Positions 44,883 through 62,206 of a stretch of DNA of 64,000 bases are shown one piece after another. Source of the stretch: Phyllobacteriaceae bacterium (GTDB lineage Bacteria; Pseudomonadota; Alphaproteobacteria; Rhizobiales; Rhizobiaceae); contig PAPF01000018.1 in assembly GCA_002708825.1 (NCBI GenBank), forward strand, positions 124,001 to 188,000, read 5' to 3'. Under the pieces are notes generated by a model. It did not search any database. It was given only the letters and a program-made list of their open reading frames with translations, and was not told the DNA's origin. Numbering within the stretch: the stretch's first letter is position 1; each line of letters starts with the position of its first letter. The translations under genes were made by a program, and so were the position numbers.

Positions 44883-45806
44883 TCAAACGGTGGAAACGGT
44901 GGAAACGGAAAGGCCGCGCAGCGCAAAGGCTGCGATCATCATGCCGGTGACGTAAAGACTGACGCCGATCGCCGAGTACCAGACCGCATATCGCAACGGG
45001 TCGCCCAGGAAGCGGAGCATGCAGGCCAGTTGCAGGCCCAGCAATGCACCGATGGCGAGGGCGTGCCAGGTCATGCCGAGGTTCAGCAGCAGCATGATGA
45101 CCACGGCTTGTGCCAGCGCCATGACCACGCATGCGATGATCGCCGCTCCCCGCGGTCCATGCAGCACGGGCAGTGTCATCACGCCCATCTCACGATCGCC
45201 CTTGATGGCCTTGAAGTCGTTCAGCGTCATGATCCCGTGCGCGCCCAGGCCATAGAGAACGGCAATCGCAATCGCGCTGCCCGAAGGCGCATGTCCGAAC
45301 GCCGCGGCCATTGCGGTAACCCAGGGCAACGTCTCGTAGGAGAAGCCGACGACAAGATTGCCGATCCAGCCGTTCTGCTTGAAACGCAGCGGCGGCGCGC
45401 TGTAGCCCCAGGCAAAAACAAGCCCGACCAGCGCCGCGCCGAGGACAAAGGGACCGAGAAGCAGGGCGACCCCGATGGAAAGGGCCGACATCGCGATGGC
45501 GACATAGAGGCCCCATCGCCCTGGCATGCGGCCGGACGGAATGACGCGCTGCGGTTCGTTGATGGCATCGACATGGCGGTCGAACCAGTCGTTGACCGCC
45601 TGGCTTGCGCCGCAGATCAGGGGTCCTGCCAGCACCACGCCAAGTGCCATCGGCAACAGGCGTTCGCTCAGGCCGGGGCCGGCAGCGACCGCGCCGCAGG
45701 CATAGGCCCACATTGGCGGAAACCAGGTGATCGGCTTCAACAGCGCAAGAACGGCTCCAGGAGAGGGAACGGCAGGCGACGTTGCGGGCGATCGGGCAGC
45801 TTCCAT
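44883..45806 (-). CDS. bchG: Bacteriochlorophyll synthase BchG
   Basis: 307-aa membrane prenyltransferase of the UbiA family that attaches geranylgeranyl diphosphate to bacteriochlorophyllide a. The aspartate-rich motif is NDWFDRHVDAINEPQRVIPS; the second is LNDFKAIKGDREMG. LLKPITWFPPMWAYACG near the N-terminus is typical. First gene of bchG-pucC-like-bchP, with a PpsR box about 30 bases upstream of the start. No clear ribosome site precedes ATG 45806, so the start has some doubt. Confidence 0.95.
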   Translation of the reverse strand: MEAARSPATSPAVPSPGAVLALLKPITWFPPMWAYACGAVAAGPGLSERLLPMALGVVLAGPLICGASQAVNDWFDRHVDAINEPQRVIPSGRMPGRWGLYVAIAMSALSIGVALLLGPFVLGAALVGLVFAWGYSAPPLRFKQNGWIGNLVVGFSYETLPWVTAMAAAFGHAPSGSAIAIAVLYGLGAHGIMTLNDFKAIKGDREMGVMTLPVLHGPRGAAIIACVVMALAQAVVIMLLLNLGMTWHALAIGALLGLQLACMLRFLGDPLRYAVWYSAIGVSLYVTGMMIAAFALRGLSVSTVSTV

Positions 45807-45835
45807 GGAATGATGTTAGGAGCGGCCCGATCGAG

Positions 45836-45853
45836 TGTCAATTAAAATTGACA
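45836..45853. promoter_or_regulatory. PpsR/CrtJ binding site in front of bchG
   Basis: TGTCAATTAAAATTGACA matches TGT-N12-ACA and is symmetric over nine bases on each side when the flanking G and C are included. It lies between ppsR and bchG, upstream of bchG. Confidence 0.88.
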
Positions 45854-45972
45854 CTCACTGAAAAAATCGTCCATGAACCTTGACGCATCGTCTCCGGGTG
45901 GCATGTTGCCGCACGCAATCCGGGCTACGCCTTTCGTATGACGCACCGTCGGGCCGGCCGGACGCGGCCGGT

Positions 45973-47412
45973 TCATTCCTGTCCGCGGTAGTTTTCCAGG
46001 CCGTGCCGGCGCAACTTGATGTAGAGGCTTTGCCGGGAAAGGCCGAGCAGTTCGGCCGCCGATGCGCGGTTGTTGCCGGTCTGGTCGAGCGCGGCCTCGA
46101 TGCAGATCTTCTCGATCACGTCGAGGGATTCGCGAATGAGATCCTTCATCGGCACCTTGCCGACGAGGTGGGCGAAGCCTTCCGCGCGGTCCGGCATGCC
46201 GAGCGGCGCGACCGAAACCTTGCGGGCGGTTCCGGGCTGCGAAACGACGAGGATCTGCACCAGCCCCTTTTCGGGGTGCAGCCGCGCGGAGAGCAGCACG
46301 GGTCTTTCGCCGGAGAGGTTGTCGCGCAAGGTGGAGGAAAAACCGCGTACCGTGTTTTCGTCGGATACCCGCGAGAACAGCACCTGGAGGTCGATGGCCG
46401 AATTGCCGAACCATGTGCTGACATTGCGGCCGATCACCTGGTTGAATGACGGCGCATGGACGATGTCGAGGAAAATGTCGTTGGCAGCAACGACACGCCC
46501 GTTGATGTCGGTCAGAACCGCGGCCTCCGGGAGCGAGGCGAGGTCGACGGCCTGCTTTCCGGCGAGCGCTTCCACGGAGGGGGCGGCGGCGCCATTCGCC
46601 GCGCTGCCCGGCCAAAGCGTGATGATGAGATTGGTGAGGCCGTTTTCCCGGTAGGAGCGGATGCCGAGCGATACCGTCTCGCCGCGCGCCGTCCCGATGT
46701 CGTCCACCGTGACCGGCGCGCCGCTGTGCCGGGCCTCGCTCAATGCATCGATCAGCCGGTCGCGATCCTCGCGGCGGAAAAGCTCCCGAAGCGGTTTGCC
46801 GGCCATCATGCCCACGGTGCTGGAGAGCAATGTCGCGGCCGCCGGGTTGCCGTCCAGAACGGTCTTGCGCTCGCCGTCGATCATCAGCAGGGCGATCGCG
46901 GAGACCTGGAAAGCCGTGCGATAGCGCGCCTCGGCTTCCTGCAATTCACGATAATCGGCTTCCAGCTCCATTTGCGCCTGGACGAGGCGCTGCTGCTGCT
47001 GCATCTGGTAGCGGAGGTCGTGGCCGATGACCAGCCGGTAGGGGAACGCCTTTTCGGAAAAGGCATGCAGCCGGACGGGCAGATCGTCTCTGCCGGCGCA
47101 CGGGATGTTGACCTGAGCGCCGCGTTCGGCGTTGCGCGGGCCCTCGTCCGAGAGCAGCCGTTCCACTTTCTCCGCCGATTCCGGCGTCACCAGGTCTTGC
47201 AGCCGCTGTCCGACCGCATCGGCCAGGCCGCACTCCCTGAGCGTCGAATCCGGGACGTAGGCACGCCGCACGATTGCGCCGTCATCGATGAACATGACCA
47301 GATCGGCGCCCAGGCCGGCCAGCGCGGCGATCGTCACTTCATCGAGTTTGCGCAACATTTCCGGCGTGACGCCGAAACCGCGCAGAGACGGAATGGTTCT
47401 GTTCGGCGTCAT
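45973..47412 (-). CDS. ppsR: PpsR (CrtJ), redox-responsive repressor of photosynthesis genes
   Basis: 479-aa regulator with an N-terminal PAS-like domain, a Gln-rich helix (MQQQQRLVQAQMELEADYRE), two further PAS domains and a C-terminal Fis-type helix-turn-helix (ASAAELLGLSRQSLYIKLRR). It represses bch, crt and puc genes aerobically by binding paired TGT-N12-ACA sites. Three cysteines are seen: Cys61, Cys105 and Cys437 (IEKICIEAAL, just before the recognition helices, the position of R. sphaeroides Cys424). No cysteine lies in the middle of the protein. The ATG at 47412 overlaps the ppaA stop; an in-frame ATG four codons earlier is less likely. Confidence 0.95.
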   Translation of the reverse strand: MTPNRTIPSLRGFGVTPEMLRKLDEVTIAALAGLGADLVMFIDDGAIVRRAYVPDSTLRECGLADAVGQRLQDLVTPESAEKVERLLSDEGPRNAERGAQVNIPCAGRDDLPVRLHAFSEKAFPYRLVIGHDLRYQMQQQQRLVQAQMELEADYRELQEAEARYRTAFQVSAIALLMIDGERKTVLDGNPAAATLLSSTVGMMAGKPLRELFRREDRDRLIDALSEARHSGAPVTVDDIGTARGETVSLGIRSYRENGLTNLIITLWPGSAANGAAAPSVEALAGKQAVDLASLPEAAVLTDINGRVVAANDIFLDIVHAPSFNQVIGRNVSTWFGNSAIDLQVLFSRVSDENTVRGFSSTLRDNLSGERPVLLSARLHPEKGLVQILVVSQPGTARKVSVAPLGMPDRAEGFAHLVGKVPMKDLIRESLDVIEKICIEAALDQTGNNRASAAELLGLSRQSLYIKLRRHGLENYRGQE

Positions 47413-48353
47413 CGCAAAAGCCACCCGGTTCTCGGTTCGTCGGACTCGCGCGTGTTCACGATGCGCTCCTCCCGGTTGTCCGACCGGTGCAACAGGACGT
47501 AATGTTCACAGATACTTGCAGCCGAATAGACTGAGTCGCACACGCAGTCCACCCCGAGGCCGACGAGAAAATCGACCGCGTCCAGCGCCGCCTTGCCACC
47601 GAAGACGACCGGGATGTGCCGGGCGTTCTGGTTGAGGCGTACGAGGCGAACCAGCGCAGCCACCTCGTCGCGCAGGCGTTCGCTCGCCCAGCTGACGCAG
47701 ATGACATCCGCTGCGCGGATTTCGGCGGCAAGCCGCTGCGGTGCCGTCTCGTTCTCGCCGGCGATCCGGCGCGACCAGCCAAGCGATTCGAACAGCAATC
47801 CCAGCAAGTGCGTCATCAATGTGTGCTGTTCGCTGGGCGGCGTGACGATCAGCGCGCGCGGCGGGTGCGGCCGTCCCTGACTGCGCTGGAAATCGGCCGA
47901 AAGGGCATGGATGAGTTGCTGCAGGCGCGCCGTGCCGATCGTGACGTCGATGAAATCGCAATCGTCCCTTGTCCACTGGACACCGAGGCGGCGCACCATG
48001 GCTTCAAGGAAAAGCACTTTCAGATATGCCGGCCGGCCGGGGGGCAGTTCCGTCTCCAGAAAGGCCTTCAGGTCGGCAAGCCTGGTTCCCGCGGCGAGCA
48101 CGAGCGCCTGGAAGTCGGCCAGCGGCCGTGCGAAAAGCCGGTCGTTGTCGATCCTGGGTTCGCGCGCATCGGAGAGCCTTGCAGCGGTCATCGAGGCAAC
48201 GTCTCCCTGAAGGTATCCGCGCAACAGGGTTTCCAGCTTGCGCGAAAAATTCCGTCCATCCGTCAGGACCTCCGGATCATGAAAGCCTGGCCCGTATTCG
48301 ACCTCTGCCAAATCGGGCGAGTCCTCGGCGAATTCGATCTCCGGTTTCTTCAT
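47409..48353 (-). CDS. ppaA: PpaA/AerR, B12-binding photosynthesis regulator
   Basis: 314-aa cobalamin-binding anti-repressor of the PpsR/CrtJ system, in its classic place directly upstream of ppsR. A helical region with LGVQWTRDDCDFIDVTI precedes a Rossmann-like domain with EQHTLM (His177, the probable cobalamin contact), VSWAS and VFGGKAALD. ATG 48353 has tagga seven bases upstream; an ATG six codons earlier has no ribosome site. In related bacteria it binds B12 in the light and interferes with PpsR/CrtJ. Divergent from bchF. Confidence 0.93.
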   Translation of the reverse strand: MKKPEIEFAEDSPDLAEVEYGPGFHDPEVLTDGRNFSRKLETLLRGYLQGDVASMTAARLSDAREPRIDNDRLFARPLADFQALVLAAGTRLADLKAFLETELPPGRPAYLKVLFLEAMVRRLGVQWTRDDCDFIDVTIGTARLQQLIHALSADFQRSQGRPHPPRALIVTPPSEQHTLMTHLLGLLFESLGWSRRIAGENETAPQRLAAEIRAADVICVSWASERLRDEVAALVRLVRLNQNARHIPVVFGGKAALDAVDFLVGLGVDCVCDSVYSAASICEHYVLLHRSDNREERIVNTRESDEPRTGWLLR

Positions 48354-48446
48354 GATTCCTACCCAAGCCATGCTGTTCGAAGCAGAGAAAGGCTTGTCGG
48401 GCAGAGCGCGTATTGAGCAACATATCCTGCGACCGAAGATCGATGA

Positions 48447-56626
<8,180 letters not shown>

Positions 56627-56642
56627 CGGGGAGCACAGCGCC

Positions 56643-57353
56643 ATGAACCAGACCAGCTACCTGCGCCGCACCGGAGAGATCGAGACCTATTTCGATCGCA
56701 CCGCCCATGAGGCGTGGCGGCGTCTGACCAGCGACCAGCCGGTCAGCGGCATCCGCGCCACGGTGCGCAGGGGACGCACGGAAATGCGGCGCACGCTCTC
56801 CTCCTTCCTGCCCTGCGATCTGTCCGGCTGGCGGATCCTCGACGCCGGCTGCGGTTCCGGGGTGCTGGCGTTCGAACTGGCCGAGCGCGGCGCCGACGTG
56901 CTGGGCATCGATCTTTCCGCGCGGATGATCGGCCATGCACGCGAGAAGGCCGAGGCGCTGGGTGCGCTTGCCGGCGGCGGTTCGGTCACGTTCGCAAGCG
57001 GCGACATGCTGGCGCCGCAGCACGGCCGCTTCGATGCCGTCGTCTCGATGGATGCGCTGATCCACTATCCGGCGGCCGATGCCGTGGCGGCAATCGAAAG
57101 GCTGGCGGCACGCACAAGCCGCAGCCTCCTTTTCACGCTCGCCCCGCAATCGGCGCTCCTCAAGACCATGCTGTGGGCCGGCAAGGCGTTTCCGCGCGCC
57201 GACCGCTCGCCGGCGATCTATCCGGTCAATCCGGCGCGCCTCGTCGGCGAGGCGCTGCGGCATCCAGCGATGGCAGGCTGGCACGCCGGCCGCAGCCACC
57301 GTGTGGCCTGCGGTTTCTACACCTCCCAGGCGATGGAGGTGACGCGCGAATGA
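56643..57353 (+). CDS. bchM: Magnesium protoporphyrin IX methyltransferase BchM
   Basis: 236-aa SAM-dependent methyltransferase forming the monomethyl ester used by BchE and AcsF. SAM motif ILDAGCGSGVLAFELAERGA; N-terminal TYFDRTAHEAW-like region appears as IETYFDRTAHEAWRRLTSD. A cggggagcac ribosome site precedes the ATG. Stop overlaps the lhaA start. Confidence 0.95.
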   Translation: MNQTSYLRRTGEIETYFDRTAHEAWRRLTSDQPVSGIRATVRRGRTEMRRTLSSFLPCDLSGWRILDAGCGSGVLAFELAERGADVLGIDLSARMIGHAREKAEALGALAGGGSVTFASGDMLAPQHGRFDAVVSMDALIHYPAADAVAAIERLAARTSRSLLFTLAPQSALLKTMLWAGKAFPRADRSPAIYPVNPARLVGEALRHPAMAGWHAGRSHRVACGFYTSQAMEVTRE

Positions 57354-58789
57354 GGCTCGCCACGGCAAATCGCAGGATGATCACGCTCTGGCAGCGGCTT
57401 GGCGCACGCTACATGCCGTTTGCCGATGCCGCGACCTACGAGATGCCGCTCGGGCGGCTGCTGCGGCTGTCGCTGTTCCAGGTGTCCTGCGGTTTCGTGC
57501 TGGTGCTCCTGACCGGCACGCTGAACCGCGTGCTGATCGTCGAGTTCGGCGTCTCGGTGTCGCTGGTTTCGGCGGTCGTGGCGATTCCCGTCCTGGCCGC
57601 GCCGCTGCGATTGTTCTTCGGCTACCGCTCCGATACCTACAAGTCGGTGCTGGGCTGGCGGCGCGCGCCCTATCTCTGGCTCGGCAGCCTGCTGCAGTTC
57701 GGCGGATTGGCCATCATGCCGTTCGCGCTGCTCTTGCTCGGCGAACAGACGCTCGGCCCGCAATGGGCAGGCCCGGCCGGCGTGACGCTCGCCTTCATGC
57801 TGACCGGCTTCGGCATGCACATGGCGCAGACGGCGGGCCTCGCGCTCGCCAACGATCTGGTCGTCGAGGAAAAGCGGCCGCGCGCCGTCGCGCTGCTTTA
57901 TGTCATGTTGCTTGCCGGGATGATCGCCGCCTCGCTGTTCTACGGCGCGATGCTGGTGGATTTCACGTCAAAGCAACTGATCCAGGTGATCCAGGGCACG
58001 GCGGTCTTCACCATCGTCCTCAATCTGGTTGCCCTGTGGAAGCAGGAGGCGCGCAACCCGGCCGGCACGGCCGCCGACAGGCCAATGCCGGGGTTCTTCG
58101 AGGCGCTTGCGCAGTATCGCAGCGATTCCGGCACGATGCGCCTTCTGCTCGCCGTGGCGCTCGGTTCGGCCGCCTTCTCCATGCAGGACATCCTGCTCGA
58201 ACCCTATGGTGGCGAGATTCTCGGCATGGCCGTCGGCCAGACGACCCTGCTGACCGGGCTTTGGGCGGCCGGAACGCTGGCGGGTTTCACCTGGGCGGCG
58301 CACAGCCTCAACCGCGGCCAGCAGATGCATCGCGTCGCGGCGCGGGGTTTGCTGATCGGCATCGTGGCCTTCAGCGCCATCGTCTTTGCCGCGCCGCTCG
58401 ATTCGGCCGCGCTGTTTGCCGCGGGCGCGTCACTGGTCGGCCTTGGCGGCGGGTTGTTCGCCGTCGGCACCATGCTTGCGGCAATGGCCGTATCGAGAAA
58501 GTCGGACAGCGGCATCGTCGTCGGCGCCTGGGGCGCGGCGCAGGCAACGGCGATCGGCGCCAGCCTGCTCGCCGGCGGACTGATCAAGGATGCGGTCAAC
58601 ATGCTGGGCGCGACCGGCGCATTGGGTGAGGCGATGATGACGCCGGTGGCGGGTTATCTCGTCGTCTATCACCTTGAAATCGGCCTGATGTTCGTCTGCC
58701 TGGCGGTCCTCGGCCCGCTGGTTGGACGCCGCGCAGAGCCGGAAGAGCAGGAAAGAACGGTTTTCGGATTGGCCGGGATGCCGGGCTGA
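57350..58789 (+). CDS. lhaA: LhaA, light-harvesting complex I assembly protein (PucC family)
   Basis: 479-aa major facilitator protein with about 12 helices, located between bchM and puhA as in other PGCs (ORF1696 in Rhodobacter). LFQVSCGFVLVLLTGTLNRV and YRSDTYKSVLGWRRAPYLWL are family hallmarks. It aids insertion of bacteriochlorophyll into LH1. ATG 57350 overlaps the bchM stop; the open frame continues upstream inside bchM but is not coding there. Confidence 0.93.
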   Translation: MRLATANRRMITLWQRLGARYMPFADAATYEMPLGRLLRLSLFQVSCGFVLVLLTGTLNRVLIVEFGVSVSLVSAVVAIPVLAAPLRLFFGYRSDTYKSVLGWRRAPYLWLGSLLQFGGLAIMPFALLLLGEQTLGPQWAGPAGVTLAFMLTGFGMHMAQTAGLALANDLVVEEKRPRAVALLYVMLLAGMIAASLFYGAMLVDFTSKQLIQVIQGTAVFTIVLNLVALWKQEARNPAGTAADRPMPGFFEALAQYRSDSGTMRLLLAVALGSAAFSMQDILLEPYGGEILGMAVGQTTLLTGLWAAGTLAGFTWAAHSLNRGQQMHRVAARGLLIGIVAFSAIVFAAPLDSAALFAAGASLVGLGGGLFAVGTMLAAMAVSRKSDSGIVVGAWGAAQATAIGASLLAGGLIKDAVNMLGATGALGEAMMTPVAGYLVVYHLEIGLMFVCLAVLGPLVGRRAEPEEQERTVFGLAGMPG

Positions 58790-58824
58790 GGCCGGGCCGC
58801 AAGGCCAAACAATGGAGAGCAACC

Positions 58825-59610
58825 ATGACTGGTTCAGTGGTAGGAAACATCGACGTCGCCCAGGTGGTGCTATACGCATTCTGGGCATTTTTCGCAGGCC
58901 TCGTCTGGTATCTGCGCCAGGAGGACCGGCGCGAGGGATACCCGCTCGAGGACGATGTTTCGGGGAGCTACAACAAGGCCCCGTTCCTTTTCATTCCCGG
59001 CAAGAAGACCTTCGTCCTGCCGCATGGCGGCGGCACGCGCCATGCGCCCGATGGCCAGCGCGACACGCGTCCGCTTGCCGCCAGCCGCCTGTTCAAGGCT
59101 TCCGGATCGCCGATAGAACCGCTCGGCAACCCGCTGCTCGCCGGCGTCGGCCCTGGGTCGTGGGCTGAGCGCGCCGACCGGCCGGACATGACCGCCCATG
59201 GCGAGGCGCGCATAGCGCCGATGCGCCTGTCGGAGGGTTTCTCCATCACCGAGGGCGATATCGACCCGCGCGGGCTTGCAGTCATGGGCTGCGACCGCAA
59301 GCAGGCCGGCACGGTGAAGGATGTCTGGGTCGACCGGTCCGAACACCTGATCCGCTACTATGAAGTCGAGGTCGGAACCGGTGACGAGGCGCGCACGGTT
59401 CTCCTGCCCAACAACTTTGTGGTCTTCACCAGGGGGCGGGGCGGGGTGATGCATCTCGAAGTGCACGCCCTCACCGCCGGGCAGTTTGCCGATGTGCCGG
59501 CGACGGCGGCCGCCGAGACCGTCACCTTGCGCGAGGAAGACCAGATCGCCGCCTATTTCGGCGCCGGCCTGCTCTATGCCGTGCGCAGCCGCCAGGAGTC
59601 GGTGCTGTGA
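58825..59610 (+). CDS. puhA: Photosynthetic reaction centre H subunit
   Basis: 261-aa subunit H. One N-terminal membrane helix (about residues 10-30, VAQVVLYAFWAFFAGLVWYL) is followed by YLRQEDRREGYPLE and the cytoplasmic PRC-barrel domain that shapes the QB-side proton path. A tggagagc ribosome site precedes ATG 58825. Its presence shows that the organism makes a type II reaction centre even though pufLM are outside the window. Stop overlaps the puhB GTG. Confidence 0.96.
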   Translation: MTGSVVGNIDVAQVVLYAFWAFFAGLVWYLRQEDRREGYPLEDDVSGSYNKAPFLFIPGKKTFVLPHGGGTRHAPDGQRDTRPLAASRLFKASGSPIEPLGNPLLAGVGPGSWAERADRPDMTAHGEARIAPMRLSEGFSITEGDIDPRGLAVMGCDRKQAGTVKDVWVDRSEHLIRYYEVEVGTGDEARTVLLPNNFVVFTRGRGGVMHLEVHALTAGQFADVPATAAAETVTLREEDQIAAYFGAGLLYAVRSRQESVL

Positions 59611-60287
59611 AGCAGTTCGTCACCCGGGAGCACGAAATCGAGCCGTCACCCGGCCTTCCGGGCACCTTGCCACGCGGCGAGACGGTGCTCTGGCAGGGGC
59701 GGCCGTCAGCACGGCTGGTCTCGCGCCACGTGCTGAAGACGCGTTGGATCGCCGGCTATTTCCTCGTTCTGGCGCTCTGGGGTGCCTGGGCGGGTCATGC
59801 GGACGGGCACGGCGCTGGCGGCATCCTGTTCTCGGTCGCGGTCCTCGTCGCGCTTGCGGCGCTTGCCATCGGCCTGCTCGAGGCCTTCGCCTGGGGCGTG
59901 GAAAAGACGACCCTCTACACCGTGACCAACGAGAGGATCGTGATGCGCTTCGGCGTCGCCCTGTCGATGACGTTGAACCTGCCCTACCGGCAGATCGACG
60001 CCGCCTCGCTGCGCAGCCTTGGTGGCGACGCCGGCTCGATCTCGATCGCGCTGGCGCCGGGCCACCGGGTTTCATGGCTGGTGCAATGGCCGCATGCGCG
60101 CTTGCGGCGGGTAGGGCAGGTGGAACCGGCGATGATCTGCCTCACCGATGCGCACCACGTGGCTTCAATCATGATGACGGCGATCGGGGAGCACAGGCTT
60201 GCCTCAGCCGCGCAACCACGCATCGCCGTGCGCGAGGCGGAAAATCGCGACGTGCCGGCGATCGCCATGCCGCAGGCGGCAGAGTAG
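59607..60287 (+). CDS. puhB: Photosynthetic complex assembly protein PuhB
   Basis: 226-aa membrane protein with a PH-like (bPH2/YdbT-like) domain: GETVLWQGRPSARLVSRHVL, two to three hydrophobic helices, then VTNERIVMRFGVALSMTLNL. It dimerises and assists reaction-centre assembly. The GTG start at 59607 overlaps the puhA stop (GTGA). Confidence 0.93.
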   Translation: MKQFVTREHEIEPSPGLPGTLPRGETVLWQGRPSARLVSRHVLKTRWIAGYFLVLALWGAWAGHADGHGAGGILFSVAVLVALAALAIGLLEAFAWGVEKTTLYTVTNERIVMRFGVALSMTLNLPYRQIDAASLRSLGGDAGSISIALAPGHRVSWLVQWPHARLRRVGQVEPAMICLTDAHHVASIMMTAIGEHRLASAAQPRIAVREAENRDVPAIAMPQAAE

Positions 60288-60296
60288 GAGACGCAG

Positions 60297-60791
60297 ATGG
60301 GTTCCGTTTCGCATCTCGGCTATTTCGGCGAACGGGCCGGCCGCAAGGCGAACCCGTTCCCGCGCCGCGTCCTTATCGGTGCAATGGCACTGCTCGCCTT
60401 CTCCGCGGCGGCCATCGTTTTCGGCCAGGTCACCGGCATCGGGACCGTAAGGCAGAATCCCGGCGCGCCGGTTGCCATGCGCGACATCGTGCTGGCGCGC
60501 ATGCCGGACGGCGGCGTGAGCGTCACTGACGCTGTCACGGGAGCCGGGATCGCGCGCTACGGCCAGAACGAGGGCGGCTTCGTCAACGGGTCGCTTCGCG
60601 GTTTCGAGCGCATGCGCGCCGTCGCCAAGACGCCGCTGGAGACGCCCTACCGCCTCATCAAGTGGCAGGCAGGCATGGTGAGCCTTTCGGACACGGCCAC
60701 CGGAGAGCGGATCTATCTCGATCCTTTCGGCAAGGACAACGCAGCAGCGTTCGAAGCCCTGCTCGGACAATATGGGAGGAATGAGCCATGA
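60297..60791 (+). CDS. puhC: Photosynthetic complex assembly protein PuhC
   Basis: 164-aa protein with one membrane helix (about residues 25-45) and a periplasmic domain, matching the PuhC family (RDIVLARMPDGGVSVTDA and LETPYRLIKWQAGMVSLSDT). It supports LH1/reaction-centre organisation. A taggagacgcag ribosome site precedes the ATG; the stop overlaps the next gene. Confidence 0.92.
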   Translation: MGSVSHLGYFGERAGRKANPFPRRVLIGAMALLAFSAAAIVFGQVTGIGTVRQNPGAPVAMRDIVLARMPDGGVSVTDAVTGAGIARYGQNEGGFVNGSLRGFERMRAVAKTPLETPYRLIKWQAGMVSLSDTATGERIYLDPFGKDNAAAFEALLGQYGRNEP

Positions 60792-61093
60792 AAGCGGTTT
60801 TCAAGGCGTTGCGGCGCCGGGAAACGGTCGATTGCACCGTCGAGATCAACAACACCTTCGATGCGCTCGGTGCCCATGTGCGTTTCGACAACGGGGTGGT
60901 GGTTCATCCCGGCGACGAGGTGCTGGTGCACGGCGCGCCCGTCTCGATCCCCTATGGCAAGAGCGAGAGCTTTCGCCGCACCGCGACCATCAACCGCGCC
61001 AATGCGCTGGAACGGGCCTGGACACGGGCGACCGGCGATTTCGACATGATGGAGCTTTGCGAATTCAGCTTTACGGAAAGGCCGCTGTCATGA
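60788..61093 (+). CDS. Conserved small protein between puhC and acsF
   Basis: 101-aa soluble protein of unknown function. It begins MKAVFKALRRRETVDCTVEI and has a compact, beta-rich middle with VVHPGDEVLVHGAPVSIPYG. A protein of about this size sits at the same place in many alphaproteobacterial PGCs. It overlaps puhC and acsF by ATGA on both sides, so it is part of the puh/acsF expression unit. No motif points to a catalytic role. Confidence 0.82.
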   Translation: MKAVFKALRRRETVDCTVEINNTFDALGAHVRFDNGVVVHPGDEVLVHGAPVSIPYGKSESFRRTATINRANALERAWTRATGDFDMMELCEFSFTERPLS

Positions 61094-62199
61094 GCACGCA
61101 CAATTCCCCCGCCGACCTGGAGTCAGGCGCCGCCTTGCTGGAACAGCGTCGCGCCGAAGTGAATGACACGACGCGCAGTGCCCTGGTCTCCACCATGCTG
61201 ACGCCGCGATTCTACACCACCGATTTCGAGGAGATGGACCGTATCGACGTGGAGCCGGTGCGCGCCGAATGGGACGCGCTCATCGCGCAGATGCGCAGCG
61301 ATCCCAATCGCGGCCATTTCAAGCGCAACGAGGAATGGGAAGACATCGACCTCGATGCGCTGCCGGCGGATCTGCGCGAGGAACTCATTGATTTCCTCGT
61401 TTCTTCGCTGACCTCCGAATTTTCCGGCTGCGTGCTCTACAAGGAAATGAAACGACGCGGAAACAACAAGGAAATCTGCGAACTGTTCGGCTATATGAGC
61501 CGCGACGAATCCCGCCATGCCGGGTTCATCAACGATGCGCTCAAGGACTTCGGCATCGGCGTCAACATGGGCTTTCTCGCCAAGGCCAAGAAGTACACCT
61601 ATTTCAAGCCGAAGTTCATCTATTACGCGACCTATCTGTCCGAAAAGATCGGCTATGCGCGCTACATCACCATCTTCCGGCATCTGGAGAAGCACCCGGA
61701 ACACCGCTTCCACCCGATCTTCAAGTGGTTCAGGCAGTGGTGCAACGACGAGTTCTCCCATGGCGAGGCGTTCTCGCTGATCATCCGTTCCGACAACAGG
61801 CTGCTGGAGGGGCGCAATCGCTACTGGATCAAGTTCTTCCTGCTTGCGGTGTTCTCCACGATGTATGTGCGCGACCACATGCGGCCGGCCTTCCACAAGG
61901 CGCTCGGCATCGACATCGACGACTACGACATGCGCGTCTTCCGCCTCACCAGCGAAATCTCGCGCCAGTGTTTCCCGCTCGTGCTCGACCTGGACAATCC
62001 GGCGATGCGCAACGGATTCAGGCGCATGGAGCGCATCAACCGGCATATGCAGGCCGCCGACGCGGCCGGCGGCCTTGCCGGCAAGGCCCGCAAGGCCTTC
62101 TGGGGTGCGGCGGCGGCCGCGAACTTCGTCCGCATGTATGCCATTCCGTCGATAGGCAATGCGATCCCGCAAACATCGCGCCTGCAACCGGTGTGGTGA
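61090..62199 (+). CDS. acsF: Aerobic Mg-protoporphyrin IX monomethyl ester cyclase AcsF
   Basis: 369-aa di-iron monooxygenase-like enzyme that forms ring E using molecular oxygen. Di-iron ligands are in SRDESRHAGFIND and NDEFSHGEAFS, with upstream glutamates around FLVSSLTSEFSGCVLYKEM. AcsF lets the cell make bacteriochlorophyll with oxygen present; BchE at 36526 does the same job without it. The ATG overlaps the preceding stop. Extra subunits such as BciE were not seen in the window. Confidence 0.96.
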   Translation: MSTHNSPADLESGAALLEQRRAEVNDTTRSALVSTMLTPRFYTTDFEEMDRIDVEPVRAEWDALIAQMRSDPNRGHFKRNEEWEDIDLDALPADLREELIDFLVSSLTSEFSGCVLYKEMKRRGNNKEICELFGYMSRDESRHAGFINDALKDFGIGVNMGFLAKAKKYTYFKPKFIYYATYLSEKIGYARYITIFRHLEKHPEHRFHPIFKWFRQWCNDEFSHGEAFSLIIRSDNRLLEGRNRYWIKFFLLAVFSTMYVRDHMRPAFHKALGIDIDDYDMRVFRLTSEISRQCFPLVLDLDNPAMRNGFRRMERINRHMQAADAAGGLAGKARKAFWGAAAAANFVRMYAIPSIGNAIPQTSRLQPVW

Positions 62200-62206
62200 A
62201 ACGGCC

